Below, one piece after another: positions 16,761 through 24,159 of a stretch of 64,000 nucleotides of DNA. The position numbers and the translations under genes were made by a program. The notes under the pieces were generated by a model. It saw only the letters and a list, made by a program, of their open reading frames with translations. It searched no databases and was not told the origin of the DNA. How positions within the stretch are numbered: position 1 is the stretch's first letter; each line of letters opens with the position of its first letter. The stretch covers positions 1 through 64,000 of the forward strand of contig NZ_LXTT01000026.1 of NCBI RefSeq assembly GCF_001683915.1. The letters run 5' to 3'. The DNA is from Allomuricauda sp. CP2A (lineage in GTDB: Bacteria > Bacteroidota > Bacteroidia > Flavobacteriales > Flavobacteriaceae).

Positions 16761-18722
16761 TTATAGATAGTTAATATATCCTGTTTTATTTGTTTCGATT
16801 TTGTAAACTTGGCTATAGCTTACCATGTAGAGCGTTTTCATATCTTCTCCACCAAAGCAAAGGCTTACGGGGAAAGAAGGCAGGTTGATCATCCCAACGA
16901 AAGTGCCCTCCGAGTTAAAAATCTGTACGCCGTAGTACGTGGCCACATAAAGGTTTCCATCGGTATCAATGGCCATTCCATCTGCGCTGGTGGATTTCCC
17001 TTTTCTGTCCAGAACATTTCCGGTAAGGAACACCTCTGCAAATTGCCTTCCGTTGCTTATGGTTCCATCATCATTTACATCATATGCCCAGATAAAATTA
17101 TCCTTTTCACTATCCACGGGATACCAAGACTCATTGTCATAGCAGTTGTTGATATACAGGGTTTTGCCATCAGGTGATAGGACTATCCCGTTTGGCATGG
17201 CAAATTCATTGGGTTCTACGATCCGTGTGATTTCACCTTCTGGAGACACATAGTAAACCGCTCGACCGGGTTGGAATTTTTCAGCCTCCATGGTAAACTG
17301 TGGATCTGTAAAATAAATCCCACCCTTGGCATCCGTGATGATATCATTTGGACCATCAATAGGTTTTCCGTCATAAGAATCCACCACAGTTCGAACAATT
17401 CTTCCATCCGTGGTCATTTCCAGCACTCTGTGGCCGATCATATCACAAACCAAAAGATTGCCATTTTTATAAGGGTAAAGCCCATTGGTTTGGATCCCCT
17501 CCTTGATATTTCTGTAGGTACCATCTGGATCCATTTCCACAGTGGAGCTCTTACTGGGGTCTGCATTCCAGGCAGCATCAAAGAACATATTGGATAGATA
17601 AATCTTTCCATCCATCCATTTGGGTCCTTCTGTGAAATACAGTGGCGGCTCCGTTTCACTGCCATCAGCGATCAATTCAGGTTCAGCCCCTTCCGGAATA
17701 ATTTCCCGGTAGGCTTCGAGGGCCGCCTTTTCTTTATCCAAATAATCCTGACGAGCAGGCCAGAATATATCCAAAGCATCGGTACCCAATTCACCAATCT
17801 CTGCGCCGTGCACCATGTTGCCAGGGATACGAACAACACTATTGGGCGTCATTTTTTGTTTGGTGTCCAATAAGATTTCCTCACACTCCCCTCTAAGGGC
17901 AAACATCATTTGTTCCTGAGGATGGATGTGATGAGGGAACGCAGATCCGGGACCCATGGAAATAAAGCTCAATTGTGTATTTCTGCCTGAAACAAGTCTT
18001 GAGTAAGCCCCGTCAGCCAGTTGCGTCAACTGAAAATCATAAAGATCATAGACTGTATTAGGTTCTACGTTTGGAGGCATGGTGGTGGCTACATCCGAAA
18101 TGGTTTCAGGAAGATTTGATATTCCAGCCTTTTCAAGATAGTCCAGTCGTAGCGGTGAATACACTTCCAATAACTGCGCTCCGGATTCACCGGCGGTTAC
18201 TCCACTTTCCGTTCCTTTTTCCAGATAAACAAAGTCAATTCTGGGAGTGGCGCTATGCACGCCATCCGGCGCTTCCCTTTCTCTTGAAATAAGTGTGACA
18301 GGATTTCCATCTATCATCTGCTCAATGGATCCTTCCATAACAAAGACAAAGCGATCAGCAGGGAGTTCTTCGGCTGGTATTTCAGCATTGGGAGAAAGCT
18401 CCAACACACTTACCATATTTCCCGTTCCCCAAAACATTGATGCCGTGATTCCCGGATACAACTCCAAGGTGGTCAACGTCTCCAGATCGGTTACCTCACC
18501 TGCTTCCAGATTTGATTCAATTTTATGTTCGGGTAAGTCCGATAGTTCGCGAACCGTAAGATCATGTTCGGCAATCAATGCGTCGTTTTTTTCCTTCCAT
18601 TTAGGTCCAGATGGGGAGCATCCTACCAGTACGATGGTAAGTGCAGCAATACAACTGCTATAAATAAAGTGTTTGGTCAATTTCCAATTCATGGGTGCTT
18701 GGTTTTTATACATTGATATCAT
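16761..18722 (-). CDS. Lipoprotein fusing a bicupin to an SMP-30/gluconolactonase propeller
   Basis: A 653-aa protein with a lipobox LVGC near residue 35 when read from the start used. The ATG at 18692 would give a tidier signal peptide (MNWKLTKHF...) and may be the true start. Residues about 60-330 form two cupin folds; the second has the metal-binding HHIHPQEQ and an MVHG histidine. Residues about 350-645 are an SMP-30 propeller with YFTEGPKWMDG, DGPNDIITDAKGGIYFTDPQF and FAMPNGIVLSPDGKTLYINN. A lactone- or uronate-related reaction outside the cytoplasm is plausible, with the cupin acting on a linked step (inference). The first cupin lacks an obvious His cluster. It forms an operon with the SMP-30 gene at 15755. 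Confidence 0.85.
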   Translation of the reverse strand: MISMYKNQAPMNWKLTKHFIYSSCIAALTIVLVGCSPSGPKWKEKNDALIAEHDLTVRELSDLPEHKIESNLEAGEVTDLETLTTLELYPGITASMFWGTGNMVSVLELSPNAEIPAEELPADRFVFVMEGSIEQMIDGNPVTLISREREAPDGVHSATPRIDFVYLEKGTESGVTAGESGAQLLEVYSPLRLDYLEKAGISNLPETISDVATTMPPNVEPNTVYDLYDFQLTQLADGAYSRLVSGRNTQLSFISMGPGSAFPHHIHPQEQMMFALRGECEEILLDTKQKMTPNSVVRIPGNMVHGAEIGELGTDALDIFWPARQDYLDKEKAALEAYREIIPEGAEPELIADGSETEPPLYFTEGPKWMDGKIYLSNMFFDAAWNADPSKSSTVEMDPDGTYRNIKEGIQTNGLYPYKNGNLLVCDMIGHRVLEMTTDGRIVRTVVDSYDGKPIDGPNDIITDAKGGIYFTDPQFTMEAEKFQPGRAVYYVSPEGEITRIVEPNEFAMPNGIVLSPDGKTLYINNCYDNESWYPVDSEKDNFIWAYDVNDDGTISNGRQFAEVFLTGNVLDRKGKSTSADGMAIDTDGNLYVATYYGVQIFNSEGTFVGMINLPSFPVSLCFGGEDMKTLYMVSYSQVYKIETNKTGYINYL

Positions 18723-18862
18723 TTTGTTAGGTCATAAAACAACAGAGGCGATACGTAAGGCTATGAAAAACCCCCGCCATTCCCAAAAATACACGAAATA
18801 ATCAATGATGTAGAATATATTGTGTGATTATAACACCTCAATCGTTCAAACCCTAAAAACAA

Positions 18863-18880
18863 ACAGGCTTATGGGTCGGT
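18863..18880. promoter_or_regulatory. TetR-operator-like palindrome P2 (one half degenerate)
   Basis: ACAGGC-TTATGG-GTCGGT. The right half and the following CAAACGATAGG are identical to P1; the left half matches ACCGAC at four of six bases. It lies 142 bp upstream of the bicupin gene start. Confidence 0.5.
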
Positions 18881-19080
18881 CAAACGATAGGGTGGATGCG
18901 TTGAAAGGGATGACGTAACCATCAATTGGCCCCGGAAATCTATAGCTAAAAATGCTAATTTCATTCCTGTCTGCCGACAGTTAGGTACTTGTGCTGAACC
19001 AGCCCAACCCACAGACGGGCCTGTTTCGGTTTCGGTCGATTTAATTCATTTAAAATTGAATCATACCTTAGAACGTTGCC
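18863..19080. repeat. Leader repeat copy 2 (cassette-type upstream flank)
   Basis: It fills most of the 379-bp gap 18723-19101 and is homologous to 12397-12578: same order of operator half, GCTAAAAAT, CTGTCTGCCGACAG palindrome, TGTGCTGAAC and GAATCATACCTT before AACGTT (19072-19077). About 35 bp with a CCCACAGACGGGC stretch is extra in this copy. 18723-18862 shows nothing recognisable. Confidence 0.7.
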
Positions 19081-19101
19081 CTCCATTAAGAAAAAGTAAA
19101 A

Positions 19102-19815
19102 ATGACAGCAAAAGAGAGTATAGAAAATCTTTACGAAACATTCAAAAAGTATAAATTGAATGGAAAGATTGCAAAATGTCCCTGCGGCTGTATTTCGGAT
19201 GAAGACGAGAAAAAAATATATTCAAAACCCCTCAGAGACTTAGAAGCTGATGATATTGGATTTTACAATGCAAAGGCAATGACAACATGGGGAAATGTAG
19301 AAAATTACAAACACTTTCTTCCCAGAATCATTGAAATTTATAAAGAAGGAAAAGGAAAAGGATGGATAGATTTAGATACGATTCACAACAAACTGGAACA
19401 TGCAAATTGGAAAGAATGGGAGGAAGAAGAGCAAAAACAGATAAATAAATTTGTTGAAATTGATTGGAAAGAATTAGTCAATAAATCTGAAAACAAAATT
19501 TGGATTGGAGATTTTGAATCATATCTAAATTACTTCAATTTTGAAGAACTATTCAAAATGTGGGAATTTCCAGAGAATAAAATTGCCTTAAAAAATTTCG
19601 TTGAATTCTTCTATATGAATGGAAACGAAATTTTGTATTCTGATAAAATAATCAAGTCCAATGACAAAGACAGACGAAGTAAATTATTGAATCTTCTCGA
19701 AAGAGATAATTTGACAATAGGATTGGAAGAAGAATTCTTTGATCATGAAATGGATGATAAAGAATATGCAGATAAGGTTTCAACAGTTTTACAAATGATT
19801 GAAAATGGGTTGTAA
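19102..19815 (+). CDS. Uncharacterised AT-rich protein with CPCGC motif
   Basis: A 237-aa soluble protein I do not recognise. Near the N-terminus is AKCPCGCIS (about residue 25), a possible metal site, followed by a mostly helical, acidic and Trp-rich body: NKLEHANWKEWEEEE near 95, WIGDFESYLNYFNFEELFKMWEFPE near 135-160, and an acidic C-terminus. No signal peptide or membrane helix is seen. Codon use is strongly A-ending and the region more AT-rich than neighbours, suggesting transfer. It stands alone behind leader copy 2, flanked by AACGTTGCC and its near-inverse GGCAACATT, so it looks like cassette cargo. Defence or immunity is possible but unsupported. Confidence 0.75.
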   Translation: MTAKESIENLYETFKKYKLNGKIAKCPCGCISDEDEKKIYSKPLRDLEADDIGFYNAKAMTTWGNVENYKHFLPRIIEIYKEGKGKGWIDLDTIHNKLEHANWKEWEEEEQKQINKFVEIDWKELVNKSENKIWIGDFESYLNYFNFEELFKMWEFPENKIALKNFVEFFYMNGNEILYSDKIIKSNDKDRRSKLLNLLERDNLTIGLEEEFFDHEMDDKEYADKVSTVLQMIENGL

Positions 19816-19916
19816 AAAAAAACGAAAGGCAACATTGTGTAAATGCTCATTTTTGGTAAGGGCCCAGAAAGCCAGTTTAGATGAGACCGATAAATGAAAA
19901 ACACTTCCTAGAAACC

Positions 19917-20000
19917 CAAGCCACCATCCTGGGCAACTACTTCCCACACTTCCCGTACACCCATAACAATGTTGTGAAATCATAATTTCACGATGATCCT
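19917..20000 (-). pseudogene. arsS 3'-end remnant T2
   Basis: Reading leftward it encodes GQDHREIMISQHCYGCTG, nearly the C-terminus of ArsS (DREIVISQHCYGCT), then GSSC. A one-base loss then shifts the frame and removes the stop. The remnant is about 84 bp. Most of the gap 19816-20183 around it is AT-rich without another recognisable element, apart from the GGCAACATT trailer at 19828-19836. Confidence 0.85.
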
Positions 20001-20183
20001 GTCCCTTCCATATATGTTTAAAAATGAGTGGTTTACAATATAATTTGTTACAAACAAAACAATTGTGTTGAATATACACTTTATTCAAATTTTCATAACG
20101 CATAATTGCTATATTTAGTATTCCGCAATTTTTTAAGTTAAAAATTGTCAAACTCTCTATCAACAACCTCAATTTATGAAACA

Positions 20184-21341
20184 ATGAAAACAAGAGCTTT
20201 TAGTACCCTGGGGATAGTTTTGCTATTCTTGGTATTTGCATGTTCCAAGGATAGCTTGGAATCTTCAGAAGAATTACAGCCAGAGCTGTTGACGGCCAAG
20301 CACAAAAAAAAGGACTTGGATTGGAGCGTAGAGGCCGAAATCTATGACCCCTATTCCTTGATTTCGCCAAGTGCCCATGATGAATTGACCCCTATCCAAA
20401 ATGGTTTTGGGTTTACGGAAGGTCCGGCAGTGGACAAACACGGCAATGTCTTTTTTACAGACCAACCCAACGACAGAATTTATAAGTGGTCCGCTAGAAG
20501 CGGTCACGTATCACTGTTCTTGGAAGGAACAGGACGTGCCAATGGTATGGCTTTTGACAAGGATGGAAACTTAATTGCCTGTGCCGACCTTCACGGGGAA
20601 CTGTGGAAAATTTTTCCAGACGGAACCCATGAAGTCCTTATCGACAACTACAACGGCAAACTCCTGAATGGGCCAAACGATGTATGGATCAATCCTATAA
20701 CGGGGGGCATGTATATCACCGATCCTATTTTTCCACGGGACTATTGGGAAGAGGGTGATCCAAGAATACAGCCTTGGGAGCCTACCCATTCCGAGCAGGC
20801 CGAAACGGGCAAAGGGGGCCATGTGTATTATCTGGCGCCCGGTGCTTCAGAATTGGTCAGGGTAACCACAATGGCCGAATGGAACGATGATTCCTGGCCA
20901 AATGGTGTGGTCGGTAGTCCTGATGGCACCAAACTCTATGTCAACCAATGGCATTATGATGGTACTGGGGGCGTCTTTGTTTTTGATATTAACCCAGACG
21001 GAAGTTTGTCCAACTTGCAGGATTTTGTCCCGGGATTGAACTTCTGTGATGGCATGTCCATGGACGATGAAGGAAATGTCTACGTAAGCAGCGGAGGCAT
21101 TAAGGTATACGCCCCGGATGGTGAAAATATTATGAACATTGATATGCCCGATGGCGCGACCAACAATGTTTTTGCCGGACAGAACAATAAAGAGTTGTTC
21201 ATTACCTCCGTACCCTTTGTATCCTCCATTAAAATGAATGTAAAAGGGGTAGAAAAATTTTCTGGCCGAAGTGGACATGGTAATGGCGGTCACCACCACC
21301 ATGGAAACCATAGGCGAGGGCGAGGCGGAAGAGGCCGCTAG
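20184..21341 (+). CDS. SMP-30/gluconolactonase-type lipoprotein with His/Gly/Arg-rich tail
   Basis: A 385-aa protein. The ATG at 20184 gives a clean lipoprotein signal with lipobox LVFAC at about residues 17-21; an in-frame TTG at 20145 would only lengthen it. The propeller has FGFTEGPAVDKHGNVFFTD (about 75-93), GRANGMAFDKDGNLIAC (about 115), LNGPNDVWINPITGGMYITDP (about 155-175) and WPNGVVGSPDGTKLYVNQW, typical of SMP-30/gluconolactonases. The last 25 residues are a GHHHHGNH-type His/Gly tract followed by Arg/Gly, absent from the other two copies and able to bind metal. It ends at a strong terminator and sits between arsS remnants T2 and T3. Confidence 0.87.
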   Translation: MKTRAFSTLGIVLLFLVFACSKDSLESSEELQPELLTAKHKKKDLDWSVEAEIYDPYSLISPSAHDELTPIQNGFGFTEGPAVDKHGNVFFTDQPNDRIYKWSARSGHVSLFLEGTGRANGMAFDKDGNLIACADLHGELWKIFPDGTHEVLIDNYNGKLLNGPNDVWINPITGGMYITDPIFPRDYWEEGDPRIQPWEPTHSEQAETGKGGHVYYLAPGASELVRVTTMAEWNDDSWPNGVVGSPDGTKLYVNQWHYDGTGGVFVFDINPDGSLSNLQDFVPGLNFCDGMSMDDEGNVYVSSGGIKVYAPDGENIMNIDMPDGATNNVFAGQNNKELFITSVPFVSSIKMNVKGVEKFSGRSGHGNGGHHHHGNHRRGRGGRGR

Positions 21342-21369
21342 CAGACAGCAAACTAAACTAGCTTACTGC

Positions 21370-21409
21370 AATATCCCGAAATCTTGAAATAGTTTCGGGA
21401 TATTTTTTT
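21370..21409 (+). terminator. Intrinsic terminator after the SMP-30 lipoprotein gene
   Basis: A perfect 12-bp stem (AATATCCCGAAA at 21370-21381, TTTCGGGATATT at 21393-21404) with an 11-nt loop, followed by a T tract. Confidence 0.93.
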
Positions 21410-21468
21410 GGCTGACCTTAGCCAAATTTCTAGGCCATATTGACCATCCTACGACGTATTGTGAAAAG

Positions 21469-21558
21469 TTAAGCCACCATCCCTTGGCAACTACTTCCGG
21501 CCCCTGCTGCGCAACCGCAACAGTGTTGTGAAATAACGATCTCCCGGCCATTCAATAA
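21469..21558 (-). pseudogene. arsS 3'-end remnant T3, reading frame intact to the stop
   Basis: Reading leftward, codons give EIVISQHCCGCAAGAGSSCQ then GMVA and a TAA, against EIVISQHCYGCTAGAGSSCQ GTVA in ArsS itself: 24 aligned codons with few changes. Upstream codons are absent, so it cannot be a gene. It follows the terminator at 21370 and precedes palindrome P3. Confidence 0.9.
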
Positions 21559-21606
21559 TCCCATTATTATATAAAGTTTTCGACGTGCAAAATTCCAAAG
21601 AAACCA

Positions 21607-21624
21607 ACCGACTAATAGGTCGAT
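21607..21624. promoter_or_regulatory. TetR-operator-like palindrome P3
   Basis: ACCGAC-TAATAG-GTCGAT, one mismatch from two perfect half sites, 135 bp upstream of the DUF4440-like gene and 49 bp from arsS remnant T3. The rest of the 418-bp gap 21342-21759 beyond the terminator, T3 and this site is unremarkable. Confidence 0.55.
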
Positions 21625-21759
21625 TAATCAGCTAAAATCTTGTGTTCAAATATAACAAAGGGCAAGGCAGAGATTTCTACATCAGCATGGGTTGTAACAA
21701 AATGAAATGTTCTCGCTCTTTATGAAGTTGAATATAACCAAAACCTTAATATTTAAATT

Positions 21760-22551
21760 ATGATGGTACGATTAGCTAAAACCTTGATTGTTCTTTTTCT
21801 GTTGTCCCTAGTTTTTCATAAAGCCAATGCCCAAGTAGAGAAGAATACGGCACTATTTAATAAAATAAGAGCATTGGACAGCATTATTTTTGAGAGGGGA
21901 TTTAACGCTTGTGCAATTTCTGAAATTGAGCCTTTTATTGCCGATGATCTTGAGTTTTATCATGATGAAGCTGGAATTACCCAGGGCAAAGAGGCTTTCC
22001 TATCAACAATAAGACAAAATATTTGTTCAAATACCAAGAGCAAGCCAATAAGAAAATTAGGCAAAGATGATTTTAAAGTATATCCGCTTTTTGAAGATGG
22101 TGTTTTGTATGGCGCAGTGCAGAATGGAGAGCATGAGTTTTATAGTAAAGAAGATGGAAAAGAACCCTACTTGACAAGTACCGCGCTATATTCTCATTTA
22201 TGGATAAAGAAGGACAACATATGGAAACTTAAAAGAGTTTTGAGTTTTGATCACCAACCTCCTAAACAGCAAAATACTCCTAAGGAAATATGTGTTCCCA
22301 CTTCTGTTTTGAAGACTTATGTGGGGGAGTATAAGAGCAAGAATACTCAGGCGCACATATCAACAATGGAAAATACACTGATTATGAAATCAGGTACTAT
22401 GGAAATCACCATCTATCCAGCATCTGAAATATTGTTTTATGCCAAACAGGCTCCCTTAACTTTTGAATTTGAAAATATTGAGGGTTCAAAAATTAAGATG
22501 GCGGTTCTCGAAAATGGAAAAAAAGTAGATATTTTGACCAAAGTACAATGA
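21760..22551 (+). CDS. Exported NTF2-like (DUF4440-type) protein
   Basis: A 263-aa protein with a signal peptide (residues 1-25, ending ANAQ). Residues about 30-165 look like an NTF2/DUF4440 domain: IEPFIADDLEFYHDEAGITQGKEAF and the closing strand LWIKKDNIWKLKRVLSFDH are typical. A C-terminal domain (about 180-263) with LKTYVGEYKS resembles the small beta domain (DUF3471-like) seen at the end of exported hydrolases. No catalytic site is evident. Its stop codon directly abuts the arsS stop on the other strand with no base between. It follows palindrome P3 and may be another gene added at the arsS 3' end. Confidence 0.75.
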   Translation: MMVRLAKTLIVLFLLSLVFHKANAQVEKNTALFNKIRALDSIIFERGFNACAISEIEPFIADDLEFYHDEAGITQGKEAFLSTIRQNICSNTKSKPIRKLGKDDFKVYPLFEDGVLYGAVQNGEHEFYSKEDGKEPYLTSTALYSHLWIKKDNIWKLKRVLSFDHQPPKQQNTPKEICVPTSVLKTYVGEYKSKNTQAHISTMENTLIMKSGTMEITIYPASEILFYAKQAPLTFEFENIEGSKIKMAVLENGKKVDILTKVQ

Positions 22552-23640
22552 CTATGCCACCGTCCCCTGACAACTGCTCCCTGCCCCAGCTGTACACCCA
22601 TAACAGTGTTGTGAAATCACAATCTCCCGATCATTCAACAAGTCTTCGTTGTAGTCTTTAATGTGTTTTACCTTACTGGCGACCTTTAGGTCGAGCATCT
22701 GGTTAAAATCGCAATCGTACAACCAACCATCCCAACTCACCGAAATGGTATTGGTGCACATCACGTTTTCCACCGCAGCGGGATTATAGGCCTCGACCAA
22801 GGCGTACATATAATCCTCATAATTGTCCGAAGCGATCAAATAATCCAAAAAGCGGGAAATGGGCAGGTTGGTAATCGCAAACAGATTATGGAACTCAATA
22901 TCAAAATCTTCCTTCAACGCTTTTTTAAAATCGCGTTCCATGGCCGCTTGGTCGCCCGGCAAAAATGCCCCGGAGGGATTATAGACCAAATCCAACCGCA
23001 GGTTGCTGTCCGGCATGCCATAACCCACAGCGTTAAGTTCTTGCAAGGCTTGTATGGATTTATCAAAGACCCCATCCCCACGTTGCTTGTCCGTTTTGCC
23101 CCGAGTGTAATGCGGCATGGACGAGATTACGTGCACATTGTGCTTTTTAAAGAACTCCGGGAGGTCATGGTATTTTTTATTGGCCCGGATAATCGTCAAA
23201 TTGGAACGCACAATAAAATCCTGGATACCCGCTTTGGAGGCTTCTTCCACAAACCAACGGAAATCAGGATTCATTTCGGGTGCACCTCCAGTGAGGTCCA
23301 AGGTGTGCGCTCCCGTATTTCGGATGACCTCCAAACACTGCTCCATGGTCTCGCGGGTCATGATTTCCTTTCGGTCGGGACCAGCATCCACATGGCAGTG
23401 CTCACAAACCTGATTGCACATATACCCCACATTGATCTGCAGGATCTCCAAGGTTTTGGGCTTAAGTGGAAAGTGACCAATCTGGGCAATCTTGTCTTTG
23501 AAGAAAGGAAGTTCGCCATCCGCAAAAAGGCCACCATTGAGGATGTCCAATTGTTTGGTGGTATTGGCGAGTTCATTTTCCCGTGCCTTCAACGACTTTT
23601 TGGCCGCTTTTTTAATATCTGATAATATACTTTGTCCCAT
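22552..23640 (-). CDS. arsS: Arsenosugar biosynthesis radical SAM protein ArsS
   Basis: A 362-aa radical SAM enzyme. The [4Fe-4S]-binding cysteines are in MCNQVCEHCHVDAGP (about residues 73-87), followed by the SAM-binding DLTGGAPEMNPDF (about 115). The C-terminal domain, DUF3641-like, has further cysteines in VMCTNTISVSWDGWLYDCDFNQML and SQHCYGCTAGAGSSC. ArsS is known to add the 5'-deoxyadenosyl group to dimethylated arsenic on the way to arsenosugars. The two genes upstream (peroxidase-like and DUF2064) are its usual partners. The last 50-90 bp of this gene are repeated as remnants at 13896, 19917 and 21469. Confidence 0.95.
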   Translation of the reverse strand: MGQSILSDIKKAAKKSLKARENELANTTKQLDILNGGLFADGELPFFKDKIAQIGHFPLKPKTLEILQINVGYMCNQVCEHCHVDAGPDRKEIMTRETMEQCLEVIRNTGAHTLDLTGGAPEMNPDFRWFVEEASKAGIQDFIVRSNLTIIRANKKYHDLPEFFKKHNVHVISSMPHYTRGKTDKQRGDGVFDKSIQALQELNAVGYGMPDSNLRLDLVYNPSGAFLPGDQAAMERDFKKALKEDFDIEFHNLFAITNLPISRFLDYLIASDNYEDYMYALVEAYNPAAVENVMCTNTISVSWDGWLYDCDFNQMLDLKVASKVKHIKDYNEDLLNDREIVISQHCYGCTAGAGSSCQGTVA

Positions 23641-23722
23641 TTTTAGTTTCTAAAATTGTACACTGGCTTTCTAACATCGCAAAAGCGAAGCGGTCTCATG
23701 TCTAAAAAAGTAGCGTTCCAGC

Positions 23723-24058
23723 CTACATGGAGAGTTTGTTGTACTTGTTCATCATCTGTACGCCATGCACCAAGGTAGCACCACTTTCAATGGCGGCACC
23801 GGCGTGTACCGCTTCCATCATTTCCTCTTTGGTGATGCCACGTTGCAATCCATCTTTGGTATAGGCATCAATGCAGTAGGGGCATTTCACTACGTGGGCC
23901 ACCGCAAGCGCGATCAATGATTTCTCTCTTGCACTTAGTGCACCTTCTTCGAAAACCTTACCATAATAATCAAAAAATTTGTTGCCCAGTTCTTCACTCC
24001 ATTCGGTGATGGAACCAAATTTTCTCAGGTCAGCTGGGTCATAATATGAGTTTGCCAT
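23723..24058 (-). CDS. Arsenosugar-associated peroxidase-like protein (CMD/AhpD fold)
   Basis: A 111-aa helical protein of the carboxymuconolactone decarboxylase/AhpD family. KCPYCIDAY (about residue 70) holds the CxxC pair with the nearby Asp/Tyr, and LSAREKSLIALAVAHVV precedes it, the normal order for this fold. Proteins of this form are regularly encoded with arsS in arsenosugar clusters and are thought to be peroxidase-like; their exact role is not settled. It lies 82 bp upstream of arsS on the same strand and downstream of the DUF2064 glycosyltransferase, so the three form one leftward operon. Confidence 0.9.
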   Translation of the reverse strand: MANSYYDPADLRKFGSITEWSEELGNKFFDYYGKVFEEGALSAREKSLIALAVAHVVKCPYCIDAYTKDGLQRGITKEEMMEAVHAGAAIESGATLVHGVQMMNKYNKLSM

Positions 24059-24159
24059 GTTTTGTTTTTTAGCGGTTTATCGACATGTACCTATATGGCA
24101 TTCGCATGTCGGAATTAAATAATTAAGGGGGCCAAGTTCAAAGACTCGGCATTGATAAA

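Noticed and set aside
19789-20193. 134-codon leftward ORF containing a CYGC motif
   Set aside because: The conserved part is only the repeated end of arsS; the rest is out-of-frame intergenic DNA. Annotated as remnant T2 instead.
21363-21551. 62-codon leftward ORF beside the SMP-30 terminator
   Set aside because: It is in the wrong frame over arsS remnant T3 and runs through a terminator hairpin.
12397-22551. A true integron with integrase
   Set aside because: No tyrosine recombinase gene and no canonical RYYYAAC/GTTRRRY core sites were found; only cassette-like features are claimed.
22888-23622. 244-codon rightward ORF opposite arsS
   Set aside because: It is the antisense shadow of arsS, whose frame carries clear radical SAM motifs.
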